Below, in pieces: positions 1 to 8,340 of a stretch of DNA of 64,000 nucleotides (positions are counted from its first letter, which is position 1; each line of letters opens with the position of its first letter). Below the pieces are notes generated by a model. It worked only from the letters and a program-made list of their open reading frames with translations, had not been told where the DNA came from and did not search any database. The stretch is taken from assembly GCF_003290185.1 (NCBI RefSeq), contig NZ_QNFY01000009.1, positions 1 to 64,000 of the forward strand. Direction: 5' to 3'. The translations under genes were made by a program, and so were the position numbers. The stretch is from Chryseobacterium lathyri. GTDB taxonomy: Bacteria > Bacteroidota > Bacteroidia > Flavobacteriales > Weeksellaceae.

Positions 1-1
1 G

Positions 2-775
2 TATAATATAATCCGATTATTCATAAAACCTTACTTGATATTATCTTCTATAGCGATATATTTTATTTTAATTTTATTTTGGAATCATAGTCCACTATCA
101 CTTATATGGTATCTTATTTTTCCAGTGGCAGTGTACCATTTCTACTCCATACGTACTGTTTTGTATTGGACTGTTTATATTGCGTTTCTAATTCTCCTTA
201 CGTTCTTTGGAAATTATTGTTTTGATGTTCCTAAACTGGCTATTTCAAAAAATAACCTATTCATTATTAATGTTTTTACATTACTGTCAGTAATTTATTT
301 TATCTCGTTTTTCTTATACTATAAGCATAAAATTACATTTCATGATATTTCTGAAAATAAAGAAACAGATCATATTATAACTGAAAATGAACTAATTGTA
401 TCTAGGATTTCCAATTCTGAGGCTACTTATAAAAAAATTTATGATGATATTATTACTCTGTTTGAAAACGATAAAATATATTTAGATACAAACTTTAATA
501 TTTCTACACTTGCTGAGATTTTAAATACAAATGTTTCCTATGTTTCACGTACTATTAATTCTACAGCGGGTTCTAATTTCAATACTTTTTTAAATACTTA
601 TCGTATTCAATATATCAAAAAGTTGATGCACGATGATGATTATGACCGTTATAAACTAACCTACCTATATACTCAGGCAGGTTTTAAAAATCAATCGACG
701 TTTAATAAAGTTTTTAAAGATTTAGAGGGAGTTACTCCTACAGAATATATTCAAAAGTTAAAAGAAAATATATAA
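2..775 (+). CDS. AraC-type transcriptional regulator with membrane N-terminus (5' end outside window)
   Basis: The reading frame is open from base 2, so the true start lies upstream of the window; TTG at 35 is only the first possible in-window start. The first ~95 visible residues are almost entirely hydrophobic and aromatic, fitting three or four membrane helices. The last ~100 residues look like an AraC/XylS DNA-binding domain: a first helix-turn-helix (ISTLAEILNTNVSYVSRTIN) and a second with the typical AGFKNQSTFNKVFK and GVTPTEYI signatures. By family knowledge such membrane-anchored AraC proteins act as one-piece sensors; the ligand is not visible. A strong hairpin follows the stop codon. 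The DNA-binding call is firm, the sensory role is inference. Confidence 0.85.
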   Translation, partial: YNIIRLFIKPYLILSSIAIYFILILFWNHSPLSLIWYLIFPVAVYHFYSIRTVLYWTVYIAFLILLTFFGNYCFDVPKLAISKNNLFIINVFTLLSVIYFISFFLYYKHKITFHDISENKETDHIITENELIVSRISNSEATYKKIYDDIITLFENDKIYLDTNFNISTLAEILNTNVSYVSRTINSTAGSNFNTFLNTYRIQYIKKLMHDDDYDRYKLTYLYTQAGFKNQSTFNKVFKDLEGVTPTEYIQKLKENI

Positions 776-777
776 TA

Positions 778-810
778 AAAACTCGCGAAAAATTAATTTT
801 CGCGAGTTTT
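778..810. terminator. Bidirectional hairpin terminator
   Basis: A 14-base arm at 778-791 (AAAACTCGCGAAAA) is exactly complementary to 797-810, with a 5-base loop. It is A-rich on the left and T-rich on the right, so it can stop the AraC-type gene on the plus strand and the secreted-protein gene on the minus strand. Confidence 0.85.
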
Positions 811-842
811 ATATATTCATTTAAGATTAATAAAAAGAGTCT

Positions 843-1664
843 TTATTTCTCAGCTCCTTCCTTCTTAACCTGCCCTACAACTACTTTTTCCTGAATTTTA
901 ATAAAACTAGGATCCATAATAGCCAACCTTTCCGCAATTGCTTTATAAGTAGGAAATTTTAACAGAGAAGCCCTGCCGGACATTTCCCTGTAGATGGTAA
1001 AAATTTTTCCGTTAGCTGTTTTGATCTGCTTTGTTGTGGTAATATATTTTCCAATATATTTACTTTTAGCATCATATACCTCAATATCTATGAAAGTTTT
1101 ATCGGTAATGGTATCTTCAGAACCAAAACTTACCGGAAGATTGGTAAAATATCCGACAGGAATGCCGTTGCTAATGATCTCTCCTACTTTATTAACCTCA
1201 ATGTTGAGCTTATCAATTTTACTTCTGGTGGTGTAGGCATCTTTGGTTTTGGTATCCAGCTTCCTTTTAGGGATATTTTTAAATATATCATCCAGGTTTT
1301 TAATATTGATTCCTTTATTATCAATAATCTTCAGGCCTTTAATAGAAGTATAAACTGCTGATTTTTCCTCTCCGGAAAATGCTGACGGAGAAATATAGTC
1401 CATTTCTATTGTCTTATCCCTGTTGTAAACCCTGTTGAGTTTTATATAACTGTCTCTTACGGAATCCACTATACTTTTATCTACGAATTCTATGGTATAC
1501 ATCGGGGTCTCGTTCAGATCCATGAACGTATAGATACTGGATTTGTTGGAGATCTTGGCAACATGAACGCCATCAAGACTTATGATACCTCTTTTGGTTT
1601 TGAAATTTTGGGCATTACACAAAATTGCCAGAACGGTAAAGAATATGATTGTACTTTTCTTCAT
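843..1664 (-). CDS. Secreted hypothetical protein, 273 aa
   Basis: The ATG at 1664 gives a clear Sec signal peptide (KKSTIIFFTVLAILCNAQ, cut near residue 18). The mature part is rich in Lys, Thr and Ile, has no Cys after the signal and no motif I recognise. Its alternating pattern suggests mostly beta structure. It lies downstream of atpC on the same strand, but a hairpin at 1688-1715 separates them, so it is probably transcribed on its own. Envelope location is likely; function is unknown. Confidence 0.75.
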   Translation of the reverse strand: MKKSTIIFFTVLAILCNAQNFKTKRGIISLDGVHVAKISNKSSIYTFMDLNETPMYTIEFVDKSIVDSVRDSYIKLNRVYNRDKTIEMDYISPSAFSGEEKSAVYTSIKGLKIIDNKGINIKNLDDIFKNIPKRKLDTKTKDAYTTRSKIDKLNIEVNKVGEIISNGIPVGYFTNLPVSFGSEDTITDKTFIDIEVYDAKSKYIGKYITTTKQIKTANGKIFTIYREMSGRASLLKFPTYKAIAERLAIMDPSFIKIQEKVVVGQVKKEGAEK

Positions 1665-1687
1665 AGAATCAGACTTTTACACAACAT

Positions 1688-1715
1688 AAAAAAAGTGTAA
1701 CCAAAGTTACACTTT
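1688..1715 (-). terminator. Terminator of atpDC
   Basis: AAAGTGTAAC at 1692-1701 pairs with GTTACACTTT at 1706-1715. On the minus strand the stem is followed by a run of T, directly downstream of atpC. Confidence 0.8.
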
Positions 1716-1744
1716 CTTGAAAATATATTTAGCTTTTCATTTAA

Positions 1745-2026
1745 TTATTCACAAAGGATGATTCCTTTATCATGATTAAATTCTACAACACCGCTTTTGA
1801 TAGGGTAAGAAAAAACAGAATCTTTCTCATTTTCTTTAGTAAAGTTTTTAGCATAAGCTTCACCCACTGAAGATGTGAAAAGCTTTACTTTACCTCCGAT
1901 CAAAGAAGAAACAATTGCTGCGTGATTTTTCATAATGTGGAATTCACCACTTTTTCCCGGCAACAATACAGAGTCTACTTCTCCTTCAAAAACTACGTAT
2001 TCTGGTGTTAAAATTTTTATATTCAT
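1745..2026 (-). CDS. atpC: F1-ATP synthase epsilon subunit (short form)
   Basis: The 93-residue protein starts MNIKILTPEYVVFEGEV and carries the beta-sandwich signature of F1 epsilon, including LPGKSGEFHIMKNHAAIVSSL. The frame stays open 16 codons further upstream, but that extension is low-complexity and the conserved N-terminus fits the ATG at 2026. The protein ends straight after the beta domain (IILCE), so the C-terminal helical hairpin that inhibits ATP hydrolysis in longer bacterial epsilon subunits is missing; I believe this is usual in flavobacteria. It is cotranscribed with atpD, 83 bases upstream. The rest of the ATP synthase operon is not in the window. Confidence 0.95.
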   Translation of the reverse strand: MNIKILTPEYVVFEGEVDSVLLPGKSGEFHIMKNHAAIVSSLIGGKVKLFTSSVGEAYAKNFTKENEKDSVFSYPIKSGVVEFNHDKGIILCE

Positions 2027-2109
2027 ATTTCTTAGATTAAAGAGAAAAGAGAAAAGAAAAAAGAAAGAGACCATGTCTTTGTTCTTTTTTCTTTATTCTA
2101 TTTATCTAG

Positions 2110-3668
<1,559 letters not shown>

Positions 3669-3706
3669 TTGGTAAAAAAAAGATTTTTATCATACTTTTT
3701 TGTTAA

Positions 3707-3790
3707 TGTACCAATATAACAATTTACCAGTCTAGCAATTATTTCTCCGCAAAAAATATTGGTACATTGTTATATTGATACATTGTTACA
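3707..3790. repeat. Imperfect inverted and tandem ATTGTTA/TACCAAT repeat
   Basis: TGTACCAATATAACAAT at 3707-3723 matches the inverse of 3766-3782 (ATTGTTATATTGATACA) at 16 of 17 positions. Related words (ATTGGTACATTG, ATTGTTACATT, AATTTACCAGTCTAGCAATT) fill the space between, as in a decayed short tandem array. The right end supplies the upstream box of the ribF promoter. Confidence 0.6.
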
Positions 3791-3805
3791 TTATGTATAT
3801 ATTTG
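3775..3805 (+). promoter_or_regulatory. Promoter of ribF
   Basis: TTG (3775-3777), a 20-base spacer and TATATTTG (3798-3805) match the Bacteroidetes promoter. Transcription would begin near 3812. That places the ATG at 3759 upstream of the transcript and supports the TTG start at 3825. Confidence 0.7.
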
Positions 3806-3824
3806 CAGTCAAATTTTTTCCGTT

Positions 3825-4745
3825 TTGAAAGTTTTCAAGAATTTTAAAGATTATTCCTCCCAAAAGCCTTTAGCATTGTCTCTGGGAATGTTTGACGGAG
3901 TACATCTCGGGCACAAAAGTATCATCGATGAACTGATTAATGTGGGTACAGAGAATAATCTGGAGACAGCGATCCTTACTTTCTGGCCGCATCCGCGTTT
4001 TGTTTTTAACCCGAATGAAGATCTTAAGCTTCTGAATACGTTGGATGAAAAGAAACAGCTGATCGAAAAATACGGAATCAATCATTTGTTCCTGAAAGAA
4101 TTTGATGAAGAATTCAGAAACCTTACAGGTGAAGAATTTGTACGTCAGATCCTCATTGACAAACTGAATGTTAAATACCTTATTATTGGCTACGACCATT
4201 CATTCGGAAAAAATAAGAGCGGAAATTTCGAGCTTCTTCAAAAGCTTTCCAAAGAACTGGATTTTGTTGTTGAACAGATGGAAGCGATCAATCTCCACGA
4301 AAACAATATCAGCTCCACGAAAGTACGCAATGCTCTTCTGACAGGAAATATTAAAGAAGCCAATGAAATGCTTGGTTACTCCTACTCTGTTTCCGGTACC
4401 GTTGTACACGGAAAAAAAATTGGCAGGACAATCGGCTATCCTACAGCTAACATTGATGCTGAATCTATTAAACTTCTGCCTAAAAAAGGAGCTTATATTG
4501 TAGAAACCGAAGTAAAAGGCCAGCAATATAAAGGAATGCTCAGCATTGGTACCAATCCTACTGTAAACGGAGAAAAATTAACCGTTGAAGTCTATATTCT
4601 TGATTTTGAAGGCGATATTTATGATGAAAAGATCACGGTAAGATTCAGGGATTTTCTTCATGACGAGATCAAATTCGAAGGCCTTGAAAAATTAATTGAG
4701 AGGTTGGATGAAGATAAAAGGCTGACCCGGGAGTTTCAATTCTAG
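3825..4745 (+). CDS. ribF: Bifunctional riboflavin kinase / FMN adenylyltransferase
   Basis: This protein of about 306 residues converts riboflavin to FMN and then FAD. The N-terminal nucleotidyltransferase domain carries GMFDGVHLGHKSII near residues 21-34, YDHSFGKNKSGN, and SSTKVRNALLTGN. The C-terminal flavokinase domain carries GKKIGRTIGYPTANI and GTNPTVNG. I chose the TTG at 3825 (KVFKNFKDY) because it falls just after the predicted transcription start; the longer ATG frame from 3759 would be coded by the repeat and promoter. The gene ends convergently, overlapping the YjbR-like gene by 4 bases. Confidence 0.93.
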   Translation: MKVFKNFKDYSSQKPLALSLGMFDGVHLGHKSIIDELINVGTENNLETAILTFWPHPRFVFNPNEDLKLLNTLDEKKQLIEKYGINHLFLKEFDEEFRNLTGEEFVRQILIDKLNVKYLIIGYDHSFGKNKSGNFELLQKLSKELDFVVEQMEAINLHENNISSTKVRNALLTGNIKEANEMLGYSYSVSGTVVHGKKIGRTIGYPTANIDAESIKLLPKKGAYIVETEVKGQQYKGMLSIGTNPTVNGEKLTVEVYILDFEGDIYDEKITVRFRDFLHDEIKFEGLEKLIERLDEDKRLTREFQF

Positions 4746-5095
4746 CTATTTATAATCTCTTCTTTTGCTTTTTTCGTTAATGAATTAAAAACCAATTCAT
4801 AAGACTGATCTATTAACTTATAGATAAGATCTCTTTTCAAACCATCAACCATGACAGAATTCCAATGGGTTTTATTCATGTGAAATGCGCCTGTGATCTG
4901 CGGATGCTGTTCTCGGAGTTCTGCGCTCCATTCAGGGTCAGTTTTTACGTTGATGCTCAATGGCTGTCTTTCAAGTCCCATTAATAAAAACATTTTTGTC
5001 CCTACTTTCATCACAAGGGTTTCGTTATCAAAAGGAAACGTTTCTGTAACTCCTTTTTTAGCCAGGCAGTAATCTAAAATTTCGTTGGCATCCAT
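4742..5095 (-). CDS. MmcQ/YjbR-family protein
   Basis: The 117-residue protein starts MDANEILDYCLAKKGVTETFPF at ATG 5095. It shows the YjbR signature: FPFDNETLVMKVGTKMFLLM, then SINVKTDPEW, then a MNKTHWNSV segment, which is typical of this CyaY-like, possibly DNA-binding fold. The frame continues upstream to 5320 but would overlap the divergent oxidoreductase gene. The biochemical role of the family is poorly known, so only the family is called. Confidence 0.88.
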   Translation of the reverse strand: MDANEILDYCLAKKGVTETFPFDNETLVMKVGTKMFLLMGLERQPLSINVKTDPEWSAELREQHPQITGAFHMNKTHWNSVMVDGLKRDLIYKLIDQSYELVFNSLTKKAKEEIINS

Positions 5096-5192
5096 GGATT
5101 TTATAAATGATAAGTGATAATGATTATTGATATTAATTTCAAATGTAGTAAATTTAAGAAAGAAAATACCATCTATATAAATCACAAATATT

Positions 5193-5849
5193 ATGAAAGC
5201 TTTGGTTATTGGCGCAACGGGCGCTACAGGAAAGGATCTGGTAAAACAGCTGCTCAGCGATAAAGAGTTTGAAGAAGTCGATATCTTTGTAAGAAAGCCT
5301 GTGGATATCCAGAATGACAAGCTGAAAGTTCATGTGGTTAATTTTGAAAAGCCGGAAGAATGGAAAGATAAAGTGAAGGGTGACATTGCATTCTCATGCT
5401 TAGGAACAACACTGAAAGATGCCGGAAGCAAAGAAGCCCAGAGAAAGGTAGATTTTGATTATCAGTATGAATTCGCCAAAGCAGCGAAGGAAAATGATGT
5501 GGAAGATTATATACTGGTTTCGGCATATGGAGCAAACCCCACATCTAAAATTTTCTATTCTAAAATGAAAGGTGAGCTGGAAGAGGCTGTGAAACAACTT
5601 CATTTTAATAAGATCACTATTTTTAAACCAGGAATGCTGGAAAGAAAAGATTCGGAAAGAACCGGAGAGGTTCTGGGTAGCAGAATTATAAAATTTGCCA
5701 ATAAGCTGGGACTGCTGGAAAGTCAGAAACCTTTGCCTACTGATATTTTAGCAAAAGCTATGATTAATTCATCCAAAATAAAAAGTAATGGTTATTCCAG
5801 TATTAAACTTGGGAATATTTTCTGTTTTGCTGAGAAAAGCAACGACTAG
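5193..5849 (+). CDS. NAD(P)-binding atypical SDR (NmrA/HTATIP2-like)
   Basis: The 218-residue protein opens with ALVIGATGATGKDLVKQLL, a Rossmann nucleotide-binding loop of the extended/atypical SDR type. It continues with SCLGTTLKDAGS, then YILVSAYGAN and YSKMKGELE, the Tyr-x3-Lys pair in the catalytic position. The closing segment KPGMLERKDSERTGE fits the HTATIP2/YwnB group. The substrate cannot be told. It is divergent from the YjbR-like gene and is followed by a long palindrome shared with the convergent peroxidase gene. Confidence 0.85.
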   Translation: MKALVIGATGATGKDLVKQLLSDKEFEEVDIFVRKPVDIQNDKLKVHVVNFEKPEEWKDKVKGDIAFSCLGTTLKDAGSKEAQRKVDFDYQYEFAKAAKENDVEDYILVSAYGANPTSKIFYSKMKGELEEAVKQLHFNKITIFKPGMLERKDSERTGEVLGSRIIKFANKLGLLESQKPLPTDILAKAMINSSKIKSNGYSSIKLGNIFCFAEKSND

Positions 5850-5870
5850 AAGCAGACAACTTGAATTATA

Positions 5871-5953
5871 AACACTTCGACTCCGCTCAGCGTGACATTT
5901 CTAATACTATCTGTATTTTTCTAAGCTGTCACACTGAGCGGAGCCGAAGTGTT
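5871..5953. repeat. Dispersed palindromic repeat / bidirectional terminator
   Basis: A 27-base arm at 5871-5897, with core CTTCGACTCCGCTCAGCG, pairs with 5927-5953. Two positions differ. In a plus-strand RNA these are A.C and C.A mismatches, but in a minus-strand RNA both become G.U pairs. A T-run follows on the right. It sits between convergent genes. A decayed relative lies at 8256-8323. Confidence 0.8.
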
Positions 5954-5969
5954 GTTTTTATAATTTATC

Positions 5970-6545
5970 TTACTTCAAATGCTTCGTGATAGCATCGTCT
6001 GTAGGTTTTGTAGTACTTATGAAAGTATCGATCAGCTTTCCGTTTTCATCGAGCAGGAATTTCGTGAAATTCCAAAGGATGGTAGTGTTTTTTACCCCGT
6101 TTAAATCTTTTTCCGTTAAATATTTAAAGATAGGAGCTGTATCATCTCCTTTTACAGAAACTTTAGCCGCCAAAGGAAAAGTTACTCCATAATTTTTCTG
6201 GCAGAAAGCACCGATCTCAGTATTGGTTCCGGGCTCCTGACCTCCGAAGTTATTGGCAGGAAAACCTACAATAACCAGTTTGTCTTTATATTCTTCATAC
6301 AGCTTTTCAAGATCTGCATATTGTGGAGTAAATCCACATTCTGATGCTGTGTTTACGATAAGGATCTTTTTTCCTTTAAAGTCTGCAAAGTTGATCTCTT
6401 TGCCGTCAAGGCTTTCAACTTTGAAATCATATATTGTTTTTCCCATAAGTTCTTTGGTTTTAGATTGAGAAATTTCACTTTTCTGATTGGTACAGCTCTG
6501 TAAAAATGCTACAAAAGAAAGCAGCCATAAGAAAATCTTTTTCAT
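5970..6545 (-). CDS. Glutathione-peroxidase-family lipoprotein
   Basis: The 191-residue protein has a lipoprotein signal (FVAFLQSC, lipid Cys18) and then a complete GPx domain. The peroxidatic Cys is Cys70 in NTASECGFTPQY, the Gln is Gln103 in GGQEPG, and Trp158-Asn159 lie in WNFTKFLL, giving the catalytic set. Cys115 (GAFCQKNYG) could be the resolving Cys of a thioredoxin-dependent enzyme. By family it reduces peroxides with thiols; the lipobox places it in the envelope. Its 3' end faces the palindromic repeat. Confidence 0.93.
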   Translation of the reverse strand: MKKIFLWLLSFVAFLQSCTNQKSEISQSKTKELMGKTIYDFKVESLDGKEINFADFKGKKILIVNTASECGFTPQYADLEKLYEEYKDKLVIVGFPANNFGGQEPGTNTEIGAFCQKNYGVTFPLAAKVSVKGDDTAPIFKYLTEKDLNGVKNTTILWNFTKFLLDENGKLIDTFISTTKPTDDAITKHLK

Positions 6546-6629
6546 TCTTATAATTTTAGTTGGCAGTTTTGCCGCGGTTATTTTCCAAAATATAATGCCG
6601 AATATTTTAAATAGGCCTTATTTTCTTAA

Positions 6630-7292
6630 TTAAAATTTAAATGTATTGGCAGGAAAAACTTTATTGACATCTATCCTGTTTAAGATCATAACGAAGTCTC
6701 CATCTTTTTTAGTACTTGAAGATTCAATTCTAAAAGGCATTGACAGATTTCCTACTTTCTTGTAATCGGCATATACCAACGTTTCATCTTTTTTGATTTC
6801 TTTTAAAAGCATATACGTTTTTACATCAAAGTAATAGATGTTCTTATTTACATTTTTGGTAAGCTCCACTTTGTGACAGTAGATCTCACCTACTTTTTCT
6901 TTTCCTGCATATTTAGCATCAAAACCTTTATTTTCCCAGTCAATGAAATCATTATCAAAGCTTTCAGGTATGTATTCAGGGTATACCTGAAGTTTGTTGG
7001 CTGCATAATTCATTGCGTATCCTCTAGTACCATCAAAACCTTCAATAGCTGTTTCCTTTCCACCGATACTGATCACCGTTTTGGTAAGATTGGGACGCTG
7101 CTGGTAAATTTTTATAGGGTATTCATCTTTGATCCCTAAAATCACTTTTCCCTGTAACAGTACTGAATTTAAAAGCTTCCAATTCGTTAATCCTCCGGAC
7201 AGTTCAATATTTTTGTCTATAATTTCTTTTGCGGTCTGTGCAAAAGACAACTGCGAAAGTATCAGTACGAATACTAAAAGTAATTTCTTCAT
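6630..7292 (-). CDS. Periplasmic LolA-like protein of unknown function
   Basis: The 220-residue protein has a Sec signal (LLLVFVLILSQLSFAQ). Its mature part opens with AKEIIDKNIELSGGLTNW and has repeating edge strands (IYYFDVKTYMLLKEIKKD, VGNLSMPFRIES). I associate this pattern with the LolA/outer-membrane lipoprotein sorting-like fold of Bacteroidetes secreted proteins. No catalytic motif is visible. It has its own TTG-N20-TATATTTG promoter and is separate from the kdsB transcript. Confidence 0.7.
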   Translation of the reverse strand: MKKLLLVFVLILSQLSFAQTAKEIIDKNIELSGGLTNWKLLNSVLLQGKVILGIKDEYPIKIYQQRPNLTKTVISIGGKETAIEGFDGTRGYAMNYAANKLQVYPEYIPESFDNDFIDWENKGFDAKYAGKEKVGEIYCHKVELTKNVNKNIYYFDVKTYMLLKEIKKDETLVYADYKKVGNLSMPFRIESSSTKKDGDFVMILNRIDVNKVFPANTFKF

Positions 7293-7307
7293 TAATCTTA
7301 TTTATTT

Positions 7308-7338
7308 CAAATATAAGGGGAATTGCGCGAAAAAACAA
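7308..7338 (-). promoter_or_regulatory. Promoter of the LolA-like gene
   Basis: On the minus strand TTG (7338-7336), a 20-base spacer and TATATTTG (7315-7308) precede the ATG at 7292. Confidence 0.7.
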
Positions 7339-7340
7339 AA

Positions 7341-7362
7341 GGTGATGAGCAATGCTTTCACC
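7341..7362 (-). terminator. Probable terminator of kdsB
   Basis: On the minus strand GGTGA pairs with TCACC and an inner AGCA with TGCT, with a small internal loop. TTTTGTTTTTT follows, just after the kdsB stop. Confidence 0.55.
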
Positions 7363-7370
7363 ATCTATTC

Positions 7371-8093
7371 TCAAATTAATTTCCGTGCTTTTTCCAGATC
7401 TTCGGGAGTATCGATCCCCACTCCGATGAAATTGGTTTCTATTAACTTAATCTTCATCCCGTATTCCAGATAACGGATGCATTCTATTTTTTCTGATATT
7501 TCAAGTGGTTTCATTTCCAGTTTGGAGAACTGAAGTAAGGCATGTTTTCTGAAAGCATATACGCCAATATGCTTAAAATAGCTAATGTCATAAGAGATTT
7601 CCCTATGAAAAGGAATCACGGAACGGCTAAAATAAAGGGCAAAACCGTTGTTATCCGTAATAACTTTTACATTATTCGGGTTTTCAATTTCTTCTTTTTC
7701 TGTTAGTCTGATTTTTAATGAAGCCAGAGAAATTTCCTGGTTAGTATCATCCTTGAAAACGTCGATAAGCTGTCTTAACGGCTCTAATTTAAGGAAAGGC
7801 TCATCGCCCTGAACATTAATCACGATATCGCAGTCGATGTTCTGTACGGCCTCCGCAATACGGTCGCTCCCGGTTTCATGCTGTCCGGTCATAACGGCTT
7901 TTCCACCATTTTTCACAATTTCATCAAAAATAATTTCAGAATCCGTAGCTACAAATACTTCATCAAACAGTCCCGTCTCGGCAACATTCTGATAGGTAGT
8001 CGTGATCACTGTTTTTTCACCTAACATCTGCATCAGCTTTGCCGGAAAACGGCTTGCTTCGTAACGGGCAGGAATGACAGCTATGATTTTCAT
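7371..8093 (-). CDS. kdsB: 3-deoxy-manno-octulosonate cytidylyltransferase
   Basis: This 240-residue enzyme activates KDO as CMP-KDO for lipopolysaccharide core synthesis in the cytoplasm. Signatures are [15 protein letters not shown] (residues 7-21), [16 protein letters not shown] (73-79), INVQGDEPF (92-100) and the closing [12 protein letters not shown]. The length is normal for KdsB. It is the last gene before a likely terminator and lies downstream of the aminotransferase across a repeat-bearing gap of about 250 bases. Confidence 0.96.
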   Translation of the reverse strand: MKIIAVIPARYEASRFPAKLMQMLGEKTVITTTYQNVAETGLFDEVFVATDSEIIFDEIVKNGGKAVMTGQHETGSDRIAEAVQNIDCDIVINVQGDEPFLKLEPLRQLIDVFKDDTNQEISLASLKIRLTEKEEIENPNNVKVITDNNGFALYFSRSVIPFHREISYDISYFKHIGVYAFRKHALLQFSKLEMKPLEISEKIECIRYLEYGMKIKLIETNFIGVGIDTPEDLEKARKLI

Positions 8094-8120
8094 TTATTAT
8101 AAATTATGAGTTATGAATGA

Positions 8121-8210
8121 TTAATTGATATAATTTGCTAAAAAGATAATTCCTAATGTTGAATAGCTCAACAACTTGGTTTCCAGGAACGGCCTTTTTG
8201 GAAGTTTCAT
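8121..8210 (-). CDS. Candidate 29-residue hydrophobic peptide
   Basis: An ATG at 8210 opens a 29-codon frame beginning MKLPKRPFLETKLL and ending in a hydrophobic stretch (STLGIIFLANYIN). A basic N-terminus plus one short membrane-like helix is plausible for a small membrane peptide. A frame this short can arise by chance, and there is no ribosome-binding site or clear promoter. It lies between kdsB and the aminotransferase gene, next to repeat DNA. Confidence 0.25.
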   Translation of the reverse strand: MKLPKRPFLETKLLSYSTLGIIFLANYIN

Positions 8211-8255
8211 TAATAAAAACTAAATTTTTTCCGTATTTCTTATCTTCAAAAAATC

Positions 8256-8323
8256 GCTTCGACTACGCTCAGCGTGACACTTAATAATAACTTATACCGT
8301 GCCGTGTTAAGTGTAGCCGAAGC
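8256..8323. repeat. Decayed copy of the CTTCGAC...GCTCAGCGTGAC palindrome
   Basis: GCTTCGACTACGCTCAGCGTG at 8256-8276, continuing into ACACTTAA, faces TTAAGTGTAGCCGAAGC at 8307-8323. The right arm lacks the 12-base GCTCAGCGTGAC block, so the hairpin has a large bulge. It lies downstream of the aminotransferase stop. Confidence 0.65.
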
Positions 8324-8340
8324 ATATATATTTTTCTTAA

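Noticed and set aside
3759..3824. ATG-based N-terminal extension of RibF
   Set aside because: It would lie upstream of the predicted transcription start and be coded by the repeat and promoter.
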